Below are positions 32,560 to 43,684 of a DNA stretch of 64,000 nt, piece by piece (the stretch's first letter is position 1; each line of letters opens with the position of its first letter). The position numbers and the translations under genes were made by a program. A model generated the notes under the pieces. The model saw only the letters and a list, made by a program, of their open reading frames with translations, ran no database searches and was not told where the DNA came from. This DNA is from Selaginella tamariscina (taxonomy: Eukaryota; Streptophyta; Lycopodiopsida; Selaginellales; Selaginellaceae), in contig PUQB01000169.1 in assembly GCA_003024785.1 (NCBI GenBank), forward strand, positions 244,165 to 308,164. The letters run 5' to 3'.

Positions 32560-35520
32560 TTTCATATTTAATGTGATACGTGTTTTCAAAATGTTTTTAA
32601 ACTGTTATAATTAGTACCCCAAATGCACACGTACAGAAAATATGCAGATTATAATTAAAATTTTATATAGATGAATTAAACATTTGAATATGACTCAAAT
32701 ATGGTGTGGTATGTCCATATCTGTATGAGTTACACTCACACACACACACAAAGGAAATGTGTTTGTGTACGACATATTAGATTATTATCTGGTGTGGTGT
32801 GTGTGTAGAGAGAGAGAGAGAGTCTCTTTCACACTCACACACAGAGGCTCACAGGCTCACGCATGCGCACCCACACTCACTCACACACACTCACGTGTAT
32901 TTGAAATTTTGAACGTGTGTGTGTGAAATTTAAACAAAGGCAAACAGTTGTGATCTTAAGAACCAAAGCAACAATATATTTTAACTTATAAACGGTAACC
33001 ACACAAAGTATGTGCATATAAAATAATAATTTGTATATCATTGATTTTCTTAAATATCTGTGTTAATATGTAACAAGTAAAACAAATAAAATAATTTTGC
33101 TTAAAGCAAAAGGTTTAGTGAATTTCATTCAGATGAGCTTGAATCGCCTTTCTACCCGCTTATTAATGTAATAGAATATACAAGTTTATGATTAATAGCG
33201 TTATACATATCTTTTCAAATTATAAAAGTAAAGTTCAAAACTAACTTGCGTAAATAGTTTATTAAATATTTTATTTCTGAAATTTCTTAAAATGATTTCC
33301 CTAGTGAAAATATATTAATAATTTATTTATGAATTTCTTAATATTTTGCTTTGAGTTTACTTTAAACTAAACGACATATATATGTGTGTGTGTAAACATC
33401 TTTGACACATATACACATAGGATATATGCATATATGTTAAATTTTTATACACAGTGAAGTTTATAGCATGGTACTCAACTCAGACCATACCGCATCCTTT
33501 CTCTCTCACTCACATACACACACACACACGCACACGCACACACAATGTGTATATTTATATGATTTCTCAATCTAGAAGTAAAAGCAGTTATATAGAGTAC
33601 GTCATTGCAGCATTTTAATCACAATGATGTTAGTTTTAGTTTATCCTAAGGGAGATATACTATATAGTATATAGGTGTGTATGTGTTTGTACATATAACC
33701 AATTGTCATCTTAAGAAGCAGAAGCAAAGTCGTAATCATTTCATTTATTTCTCAAAATTAATTTCCTTAATATATGCTTTAAATGGTACGTGCATGATAA
33801 TTTTGTATTATAAACTTAAAATAATATTAGAAGTTGTATTATAAAATTTAATTATTGATTAAACATTGAAAATTGTTTACATAGACAAAAATCCCATGCG
33901 TCACTATATGTTTTAACTAATTCTAATTTTTAAGCTCTTATGTATGAAAATAATTTTGAATAACTATAGTATGTAGAAATATTCTCTCCTCTGAATTTAG
34001 GTTTTGAGTATGGATGTTTAACAATAATAAATTAGAATGTTTCGCATATAATGCGACTATCATTGTCAAAATATAAAGCCGAGGTTTACATTAGTTATAC
34101 AGCTGCTTTACCATGGAGCAGCTGCCTCGAATATAAACGTCAACCATTTTAACTATGCCAATAAGTTTATAAACATCAAAAGAGTGTGGGTGGCGTGAAG
34201 AATTTAACTTATGCATTGCGTACATATATATAAATATTGATAATGTTTGTAAACTTAAGCACCGGTGTGTATTAATCTGCATTATACAGCATTCGTGCTC
34301 AACTTTACAATTTTAATAAGCTTAGAAAATTAAATGCATGAAGATCATGATGTATAGAAGTATATCAGTGTGTGTGTGGAGCGTTATATATTTACGTAAT
34401 ATCATGCATATATATATATAAATAAATAAATAAATAAAACTTAAAAGAAAGAGCAGCGAGTGGTATTTAAATATTTATGTATGAATTAACAATAAATTGC
34501 TTTTATACTGACATTTTTTTACATTTTAGTTATTTCTTGATTTTTACATTGAAATCCTCAACAAATTTAAAATATTTGATAATGTTTAAAGGATCCTAAC
34601 ATCTGTTATCTCTTGAATGTTTTTTCAAATTGATAAACTTTTAAAATATTTAATAAGAGTAAATAAATAATATATATTAGGACACTAAAACACCACAGAT
34701 AATGCTAGGAACATAAAATTGATAAATTACAGACATTTTGAGTTTTTTTTTGTTAAGATAATCTTGATATATATCTTAAATGTTGAAATACGATTAACCA
34801 CGGTATGGGAAACTCGTACTTTAAAAATAAAGTTTCATCAATGCAAATGGAATAAAATATTTTATCATTTTAACATGTAGGAATATGCTCCCTTCTTTTT
34901 TCCCACGTCTATACGTGTTTTATGTGTGTTTGAACTATTAACATATCGATATATCTATATATCTATATATACACGTATACATGTACAAAGTAGGCCATAC
35001 ACACGTACACAAATTTGCTGACTTTCATTTTCAGATGAGGAAAAATACGTATTTATCTCACATCATGAGTAAAACATTTTCTACTAAAAGTATTGATTCG
35101 ATATATATTTATTTTTGCATAAAATTATAATAGTCATGAGCATATCTTAAGTGTGTGTGTCTTGTCTTATATATTGACAATATATACATAGAAAACACAC
35201 ATAAGTATTGGGATACAGTGTTATGTAAAGCCTCGAGCAAGTATACTGCATTTACACATACGCACAGAGATGCAACAGTATAAACGTATAATAGTTATGT
35301 ACGTTCGTATTTGCTGTAAAAGTTGTTTTTATCATCTAAACGTAATAACTTTTCTTTATTCTTATGAATACATACATAATACACACCATCAAAAATGTTA
35401 TTATTTTCAAAGTTCTAAATCAACTTCATTAGAGCTAGAGCTGAAGGCAACTATAAATTGGAATTTAAAATTAAAATAAATTACATAATGTTATTCATCA
35501 TTTATTTTTTTTATTAAAAA
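32560..35520 (+). repeat. repeat family R2, copy A
   Basis: About 3 kb with the same block order as 50990-53570 (direct) and 50150-47200 (inverted): TGGTATGTCCATATCTGTATG, then GATCTTAAGAACCAAA, then GTCGTAATCATTTCATTTA, then GTAATATCATGCATATATAT. Full of GT/CA and GA tracts. No gene supported. At 34090-34200 it holds a short GC-richer patch (GGAGCAGCTGCCTCG) that recurs at 54690-54790. Confidence 0.8.
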
Positions 35521-38476
35521 TGACTTGGAAAAGATTATTGTTTATACGGTGTAGAAACAACTCACGTCCATTGTCATTTAAAAGCTACATTAATGGGTTT
35601 TGACAAAATAACTAATCAAACGTTATAGAATTCTGATTATCAACGCAAAGCATTGTAGTTTTTTTCATATAATACTGTTGTTTATCACAAATCTCTCTCT
35701 TTCTCTCTCACACACAGGCTTGCACACCCATACTCACACACGCACACTCACGTACAAACCATCACGCACACGGTACTTGTGTACGTGCTTATTAATGATA
35801 GCATATACAATTTTATCATTGATAGCATTATATATATGCTTTTTAAATTATAAAGTATGGATGCGAAAGTTCAAAATAAACTTTCCGCTATTCTGTGAAA
35901 ATGATCTATATTGATAAAAATTATGAATAAAATTATGTAATTTATTTTAATGTTTATAGGAGCCAGTGAGGTTAAAACTTTGAAGATAACAACCATTTGA
36001 TGGTGCGTACAAAATACACATAATATGGATGTATTCACAAGTCAATACTTCATTTTTAACCTTTTAATATATGGTATATGATTATTCGCTTTATCTTTGT
36101 GTGTGTAAATGTGTCACATATATAATTTCATAAAAAAAAAATATTGGATTCAAACTTCAATGTGTCTCCAAACCATGTTATTTACGCATATGTTTCAGTA
36201 CGGTGATATTTAAATAACTTATATGAATTAATAATAAATTTGAAAATAATTTTATGATAGTACACCAACCTGTGATAATTTTTACATTTCCATACAATAG
36301 AAAATTTTCAACTATTTACTAAGCTGTAGCAAATCTATTAAAAATAGGAATATTCTCTCCTCTGAATCAATAAGTTGTTTGTAAGTTTATTGTGTGTGTA
36401 TGTTGTCTTAATATACTGACAATATATACATATCAAACACACACAACTATGGCTATACATGTTGTTCCGTAAAGCCTCTAACATGGTAAAAGTATTGTAT
36501 TCATATGAAGATGCTAATGGATATTTTTGAGTTTTACTTATATATATATATATATATATATATATGGGTGTATAAATAAACAGTCTGTACTTATTCCTTT
36601 GTTAGAATTACTCGTACGGTGTATAAAGTAGGTCATACATTAATCACACATACACACACCATTTTGCTGACTTCTATTTTCATATTGACCAATCTGGGCT
36701 ATAAACTTCACTTATTTTTATGTGTAACATTAAACAATATAAATGGTGTTTTAGTGTCCCTAATATATATTATTTGTTTATTTTGATTCAATATTTTGGA
36801 AATTTTATTCTAATATTTAATACATAGACTTTGATGAAAACAACAGTCAAAGTAATTATTTAATTTGATAATAAGATTCCTTCAATGCGCCTCGATCCGA
36901 GTTTCAATATAAAACTCAAGAAATTTTATTCATCCATGTTTTTGTTTATACAATATTAAAAGTAACTAAGATGTGAAAAAGTATAAAAGAATAATTTTGC
37001 TAATTCACTGTACGTTTTATTTTGGTTTAAAGTTTATTTCTCGTGTTCCCCCCACGACCGGATATACGGTGTATATATAATATTTGTCTATCTCACATTA
37101 ACGATAAAACCGTGTTTAAATACGGTTTTATAATTACTTTCATAAAACTTTAAAAAGATTATAGAGTTTCTCGGCATCTAGATTCTACAATGGGCCATTG
37201 TGTTTGAGAGTTTGCGTTGTCTTCCCAAGTAGCAGCCTAACAGGCATCGATTTCTCTCTCTCTCTATATATATATAGGCTAGTTACCCCCTCCCTTAATC
37301 ATAGTTAATTAAGTTAATTATTAAAAACACATGTTTTTTCTTAGTTTTTAATAATTGCCAATTAATCAAGTTTTATTTAATTACCACTAATACAAAAAGG
37401 GGCTGGATTGTGAAAGTGTTCACACACAAACAAACATTGTTTAAATAACATTTCTCTCTAAAATAATTCTACATTTCACTTAAAGCTGTAATATCAAATT
37501 GAAGTTGCCGTTTTATTTGATTTATGTTGTGTTTAAGAATGTAATAACATAATGCTCCTCGTACATCTTTATATGATTATTTCTATAAGTTTAACTACTT
37601 AATTTTGAATGCTAGTCTTGTTTTTCTTGAATTATTATAAATCTAGGTCCACGATTAAGTATATATCTGAGAACGCATACATTTATTTTTAATTTCTCTT
37701 TTTTAAACACTATTAATTTATTAAATATACACGTTCACACGGTATTAATGGTGACACATATAAATTAACCTTTTTAAAGGCATCGATTTTTATTATAAAT
37801 TTAATCAGAATTTATATGTACCTTAAAGACGGCAAAAGATTAATCTAGCGTAATCTCTTCCTTTCAAATATGAAGTAAAATGAACTACCCAATATATGTT
37901 TCTTATAACTATTCCATATTAATCTATACACTAGAATATGTGTATTAGTCTAAACGAAACCAATATAACACATTCTAACATATTATCTTATATACCGTAA
38001 TAAATATATATATTTATATAATAACTACAGTAAACGAAATTTTATTTAGTATAATAAGAGATAACTCTCTATATAACATCTGGAACACTTTAATAAAGTA
38101 AATTATTATAATATCTACTTATATACTATATAGTAAACAGTATAGTACATATTTATAAGAATCTTTATTTAAAAACTTTAAATACCATCCACAGAAATGG
38201 TAGCCGTTAGCACTAGTGTAAGTAACATATGATTTGCATATACAAATATATTACACGTATCATATACATGCAACACAAATGAAATATACACATGTTGGTA
38301 TATTGCACAGCATATATAGCAATATACATACATGTATTTACGCGTACATATAAGATATTTAGATATGGCATAACCATTAAAATAAAAAACAATAAAAGAT
38401 TGTTTATAATAACAAGTTCGTAGAAAGTTTCAGGTTTCACACAGTTTATTAATGCGATTGCCAATGTGATTAAATC
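35521..38476. repeat. mosaic of repeat fragments
   Basis: 36000-36330 matches 43960-44220; 37430-38180 is a direct copy of the phytocyanin 3' flank (compare 28260-28930) without its coding part. At 38177-38215 CCATCCACAGAAATGG with a following GTAAGTAAC matches the DPH7 exon 3 acceptor region in the gene's own orientation. (TA)n lies at about 36538-36565. No coding sequence seen. Confidence 0.6.
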
Positions 38477-39153
38477 ACAGAAATGTAAAAAGGCTTAAAT
38501 TTATTTGCAAAACATATTTTACTTTGTATTTAAAAATAAAACATTAATTATCGGGAGAGAGGTCCAAGATAATATTATTCAAATAGACCTGAAGTTAATC
38601 AAAGTTAATAAAAGATTTATAAATCATACAGATGATTTGTCACTTCATTGGCAATAAATTTAAATCTACAATTTAATTTTAAACTGAATTTCATACCGCA
38701 TGAACAACCACTGCAATTCAAACACACTAAAAGAAAGAAAATCGTAAACAATTTTAAATATTAACTTGGTTTTTATTTAATCAAATTTACAAGTGAATTG
38801 TTAAACAGCCAAATGTTTGTGTAATATATTAAACTTCCACGTAAACTGACACATATTATATAAAACCTCGTTATACATAGTAGCGCTAGTTAATAATTAA
38901 ATTTATATTTTAATATTTGCTTTTTATATATTTAATTACAATTTTTTAAAACAAATAATCGTTTCTTCTGTTCTGTCTGTGTAGTTTTAAAACATAAAGG
39001 CATTAAAATATTAAATTATGATTTGGCTTTTATTAACTTAACGGTATATAAAATAGAATTTTAATAATACAATGTTGTGTAGTGAAATATAAACAATTAC
39101 TATTTTTTCAAAAGAGAGGCCTATTTAATTACTCCATATAAAACTAATAATAT
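38477..39153. other. AT-rich region downstream of DPH7-like gene
   Basis: No gene or strong repeat recognised. It probably includes the 3' untranslated region of the DPH7-like gene. Confidence 0.4.
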
Positions 39154-39532
39154 TTAAGAGTATATACCTGTCTCATCCTGTGTATTCCATACACGTAAAG
39201 CCTTGTCATAAAACGAACAAGTAGCAACCCACCCTCTTCTCCGCGACCAATCTGCTCCATAACCCAGAGACTCATGCTCCTTAAACTCCTTAATCACTCC
39301 CTGATTAACGTTAACAACACTAAAACCATTATGCATACAAGCGGCTAAAATAACGTCTTTATCAAAGGGATTCCACTTAAACTTCCACACACCACCACCA
39401 AGCCCCAATTTTAAGTTCATATGTGGCCTTCCCATCATCCTCCTGTCCCAAACCCGTATATTCTCATCATAACTCCCTGTGCCAATTACATTTTCCCGCT
39501 CGGGATTGCTCTGTATGCAGCACACTCCCTGT

Positions 39533-39569
<37 letters not shown>

Positions 39570-40702
39570 CTATACCAGTACTAGTTAATAATGATAATAA
39601 TAAAATAGAGCTCATTAATTACCATCTCATGAGAATCCTTTTCCCGAAAAATTGGAGAAGAAGGACCCACTCGCAAATCCCATCCACAGAAATGGCAGTC
39701 ATCAGCACCACTGTAAGTAATGTATAAGTGTATATACACACATATACATACAGAAAGATGCAAAATACACAGTACATTGCAAGATAGGCATATGTACACA
39801 CACAAGTCGGAAATAACTTGGCTAACCTGTAGATTAATCCTTGATTAAATGCATCATATGTTGCTGTCCAGGCCTCTAGACTGTGCGCTTCCCATGTCGT
39901 TTCGAGTTCAAGGCCGGCCTCCGACATGTTCACGATTGAAAGAGAACCGTCGGATTGACTAACCACTGTCGATCTTCCAAACGGATCCCACTCCACAAAC
40001 AAACACATTGAATCCGTCACGTCCAAGCTGGTTAATTCCTTTAGTGAACTATGTTCTTCAACAAAACGAAGTAAACAAATATAAGAAGATATATAGGGTA
40101 CGTCTGTGTGTGTCTGTGCGCGTGTGTAGTTCTGTATAACGTCAAGTGTATAAGAAGAAATATCTAACGATCCTTATGCATGCGTATGAATGTATTTCTA
40201 GTTGTATGTGTGTGTTCTTTTGTCGTTCTTATCACAATATGGTCATTATTATATGTCGAAAATGTACATACATGTATCATTAATAAAAATATATGGTATA
40301 CAATACATATTCTACACTTGTATACCAATTATGTATGTATATATCTGTGTGCGTGTGTGTTATAATGTAATGTATACACGTATATAACAATCACATACCT
40401 TGAAGGAATATAATCTGAGAGAGCCATCAGCAGTAGCTTGAGCAAGCAAAGGGACACTCCCCAGCTTCTGAGGCCTCCATTTAATATCAAACACTCCAGA
40501 CGTTGTCTTCACACGATCCAGGAGTCTGAATCCCAGAGAATCCCCAGAAACCCCATGTTTCCCGACCTCAAACAAGCTCACACCCCAATCGTGTATTTGT
40601 TGATTCTACAAGTGTGTAAGTCGCCGCTGCAAGCAGATCGCTGTGCAAATCGTCAGGGCAGAACTCAACTGCATCCGCATTGCCGTCTAGCTCCACACGC
40701 AT
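39154..40702 (-). CDS. WD40 protein of the DPH7/WDR85 family (diphthine methylesterase)
   Basis: The family removes the methyl group from methylated diphthine during diphthamide synthesis on elongation factor 2, in the cytosol. Exons: 40702..40399, 40055..39827, 39710..39623, 39528..39154, ending ETGIYS-stop. Seen motifs: AVEFCPDD and AAATYTL near the N-terminus, GVFDIKWRP, ATADGSLRLY, GADDCHFCGWDLR, IGTGSYDENIRVWDRR, GVWKFKWNPF and LGYGADWSR, then ATCSFYDKALRVW. The N-terminal exon has a one-base frameshift between YTLVES and DWGVSLFEVG near 40595: the exon is 304 bases where 303 would fit. The exon 1 to exon 2 phase is also off by one. Start MRVELDG chosen as the only ATG close to the conserved N-terminus. 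Head-to-head with the EI24-like gene. Exon 3 fragments are scattered at 29108 and 38177. Confidence 0.88.
39537..39566. repeat. (TA)n in DPH7 intron 3
   Basis: Pure TA dinucleotides directly upstream of the intron 3 acceptor side of exon 4. Confidence 0.95.
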
Positions 40703-40863
40703 CCTGTCAAGAGCCCTAAAAACAGAGCATTTTCAATAACCCTAAAACAGAGCATCCTAAATGGGGCATGAAGACATTATTAGGGTTCATACAGTGGATG
40801 TACTTAGGGTGAGAGCTCCAATGATGGCTCCATCGCGGGTACGAGTGCGCCTCCGACCTCCCC
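40703..40863. promoter_or_regulatory. shared DPH7/EI24 bidirectional promoter with two telo-boxes
   Basis: About 160 bases separate the predicted starts of the divergent genes. AACCCTAA is at 40738-40745 and its reverse complement TTAGGGTT at 40780-40787, one facing each gene. No TATA box stands out. Such paired telo-boxes are typical of housekeeping promoters in plants. Leader exons or an upstream EI24 start may overlap this interval. Confidence 0.5.
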
Positions 40864-42637
40864 ATGGACGGCTTTTCTTCTGCTATGGTGGGCGGGATTC
40901 AAGGATTCTTGCCATTTCGGCCGTGTTTACAATCTCTGCAAGAGGTATAGAGGGAGAAGAAGAGAGAGATTCTGAATCCCCTTTTACAGGTCTCCCACCG
41001 TCCGCATTAAGACTGGTCAGTGTTTTCTCAATGGTCTTCTTGTTCTTGGAAGGTAAATGATATGTATGTATATATACACATGTGCATATACACGCACGCG
41101 CACACACATATATGTATATACATATGATGGACTTTTTACAGTGTATTGGTGCTACATAGGATTATGGTACCTGTCCTAACTTGGTTGCTGCATTTCCAAA
41201 GTCGAGAAGGTTTAGAACCAGTGAAACAAGTTCCCAGATTGCAGACATTCCTCGTTACCATTTACTACGTAAGTGCGTATGTTTGGGTTTGTGTGTGTGT
41301 GTGTTTGTAGCGTGTGACGTTTGTTTACTTATATATTGTGTTTATTATATAGCTGCTTTCTTTTACTTGTAGTATTGTCTTTTCTTTGCTTTTGTAGTTA
41401 TTCTTTCCCGCGCGCACGCATACACATGCACTCGTATATACACTTATTTATTTGATGTTCTATCAGGTGTTTTGGTTATATCCAGTATACGTAGTGAGTT
41501 TCGTGGTTAATTGCATACATTCTAATGAGATTGCTGAACACGTTTTCAATGCACTGAGCAAAGATGAGCAAGCTCAGCCTCCAAAGCCTGAGTCACCGTC
41601 GGGTTCAAAAGGTTCTTCCTCCACTGTAGCAGCAATCGAAAGGTGAGACTCATCACACGCACACGCACGCACACAGAGTATATTCTTAGATGTATGTACG
41701 TCTGAGTGGGTGCGTGTGTGTTTGTGAAGGATCAAGTTTTATATTTTAGATGCAGTTTCACACTTGGAATTGGCGAGCAACTCTACTCCGTAATTGTCAT
41801 TGGTGCTTTCTTTGCTGAGGTACTTTGAAACATTATATAATCATTATTACAGATAACTAATTAAAAAAAATGTCAAAACAAGAACTTAATTTCATAAATA
41901 CGCCTATGTGTGGATTTGCTTAAACTGCCGTTTTATGCTATACAGGCGTTTGCTGCGAGTTTCGTCCCATATGTCGGTCCGCTGCTGTATTTTCTTCTGT
42001 TGTCATGGTTGTATGCATATTATTGCTTTGAAAGTTGATTCACACACACGCAAGCTCAGACACACATGATTATCTCTTTGTTCAGGTACAAATGGGGATT
42101 AGCTCGCTGGAGTCTTGAAAAGCGGCTCGTGTTCTTTGAATCTAACTGGGCTTTCTTCTTTGGGTTTGGTAAAGCTGCTAAAGACTATTAACCTACGTAA
42201 CTACATCTAACTTACGTTTATATATCCTCTCTCTCATATATCACCTGTGGTTATTGCAGGTAGTCCTTGTGTATTAGCTACGTTTTTCTTCTCACCTTTG
42301 GTGAGCACTGGCGTAACTGCCATTCTGTATCCACTGGTAAGTATAGATAGATCATTAGTATGTATGCATTTAACACTTAGATATTGTATTTGCAGTTTGT
42401 ACTAATTGCAACTGTATCGGATCCTGAAAAGCTCATAGGAAATGTACAGCGTGATTCTCCAGTCGCACTTCCTCGTCTTCCTATTTTCTACTTGCCCAAC
42501 AATTGCACGTAAGTGTGTGTGTGTGTGTGCGCGCGTGCGTGCGTCTGTGACTTCATTATATAATTCATGTTGTTTATAGGCTCCCTTTACTTCGGATGTT
42601 TTCCAACAAGTTCCCATCGATGAGGAGGCAATCTTGA
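40864..42637 (+). CDS. EI24/PIG8-family ER membrane protein
   Basis: Homologue of animal EI24 (etoposide-induced 2.4), a multi-pass ER protein linked to autophagy in animals and little studied in plants. Exons: 40864..40944, 40990..41052, 41160..41268, 41467..41642, 41750..41819, 41946..42010 or 42033, 42086..42168, 42260..42336, 42396..42508, 42580..42637. Signatures: WWAGFKDSC, KTGQCFLNG, VFWLYPVYV, GIGEQLYSV, FVPYVGPLLYFLLLSW, YKWGLARWSLEKRL, FFESNWAFFFGFGSPC, DPEKLIG. The linker NALSKDEQAQPPK is rich in Pro and Ser. The conserved frame in exon 1 has no in-frame ATG; MDGFSSAM is one frame away, so one base seems to be missing near 40885. Exon 6 has two possible donors: the one that keeps phase drops the conserved YAYYCFE segment. 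The rest is in phase. psaF starts about 300 bases downstream. Confidence 0.9.
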
Positions 42638-42850
42638 GATGCTGTTGTACTTGTAAATATTATGTGAATATATCGACATCATATCCCGTGTTGTTTTTTA
42701 AGTTATTTCTACTAAACTATTTAAACTTACTGTGTGTATTAATCAGTATTATTATTATTGTTATCACACTTATAAAAAGAGTTTTGATGTATTATTAATT
42801 ATCAGTGTGATTTATATATAAATAATGTAGAGATATTGAAAGATAGAGAG

Positions 42851-42871
42851 CCAATAAGGATCTGCCACGTG
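42851..42871 (+). promoter_or_regulatory. CCAAT box and G-box upstream of psaF
   Basis: CCAAT at 42851-42855 and CACGTG at 42866-42871, 70 bases before the ATG. The G-box is bound by bZIP and bHLH factors and is common in light-regulated photosynthesis promoters, which fits psaF. Confidence 0.55.
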
Positions 42872-42940
42872 TACCAAGCAAGATTGCCATTCATCCGTTA
42901 TCCCTCTATCTTCTCTCTTGGAGGGCAGAGGTGAAAGAAA

Positions 42941-43684
42941 ATGGCAGCGTCCTCCGTAACAATCTCAAGCTCTGCAATGGAAGTCTCATCTCGGTCCTCA
43001 TTCTCCGGATTGCAGTTGCCCAACCGATGCCTGACCACCGTCAGATCCAGATGCACTCCATCTGCGGTGGTGGTGAAGGCGACTGCAGAGGAACAACAGC
43101 AACAGAGATCCACTGCAGGAAGAATCGCAGCTGCATTTGCTGCTGCAGCGATTGTAGGGAGCGCGCCTCTGGTATCGAATCCGCCCACTGCAGCTGCCGA
43201 CGTCTCCGGACTGACGAAATGCAAGGACTCTGCAGCATTCGCAAAGCGGGAGAAGAAGGAGATCAAGAAGTTGCAGTCGCGACTCAAGCTGTACGAGAAC
43301 GAGAGTGCGCCGGCACTGGCGATAAACGCGACCATCGAGAAGACCAAGAAGCGGTTCAAGTTTTACGGTGACGCGGGTCTGCTGTGCGGTGCAGATGGGC
43401 TACCGCACCTGATCGTCGACGGCGACCAGCAGCATCTCGGTGAGTTTGTGTATCCGGGTCTCATCTTCCTCTATATAGCCGGATGGATCGGGTGGGTAGG
43501 ACGCAGCTACCTGATAGAGATAAGGTCGCAGGATAAGCCCACCCAACGGGAGATTATTATCGATGTACCGCTCGCCACTAGGCTGCTCTGGAAGGGATTC
43601 ACCTGGCCTCTCGCTGCGGTGAGCGAGCTCAGAAATGGTAAGCTTGTCGAGGATGCAGCCAATATCAGTGTGTCGCCGCGGTAA
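42941..43684 (+). CDS. psaF: photosystem I reaction centre subunit III precursor
   Basis: PsaF docks plastocyanin or cytochrome c6 on the luminal side of photosystem I. 247 residues, one exon, intact. A bipartite targeting sequence is visible: a Ser-rich stromal part (about 1-46), then a basic and Ala-rich luminal signal ([15 protein letters not shown]) cut near AAA86|D87. The mature part has the Lys-rich docking helix ([15 protein letters not shown]), a disulfide pair C94 and C149 ([14 protein letters not shown]), and one membrane helix ([16 protein letters not shown], about 169-190), then EIIIDVPLA. Family members usually have a Trp in the xHWGEF motif; here it is HLGEF. The C-terminus is a few residues longer than usual. 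Frames on other strands are shadows. Start chosen at the first ATG, giving a normal transit length. Confidence 0.97.
   Translation: MAASSVTISSSAMEVSSRSSFSGLQLPNRCLTTVRSRCTPSAVVVKATAEEQQQQRSTAGRIAAAFAAAAIVGSAPLVSNPPTAAADVSGLTKCKDSAAFAKREKKEIKKLQSRLKLYENESAPALAINATIEKTKKRFKFYGDAGLLCGADGLPHLIVDGDQQHLGEFVYPGLIFLYIAGWIGWVGRSYLIEIRSQDKPTQREIIIDVPLATRLLWKGFTWPLAAVSELRNGKLVEDAANISVSPR

Noticed and set aside
39154-39170. Splice donor after ACAG at the DPH7 3' end, implying a further exon
   Set aside because: The frame ends with a stop six bases on, at the usual family length, and no convincing further exon was seen downstream.
42898-43371. Overlapping 153- and 146-codon ORFs across psaF
   Set aside because: Shadows of psaF in other frames; only the 247-codon frame matches a known family.
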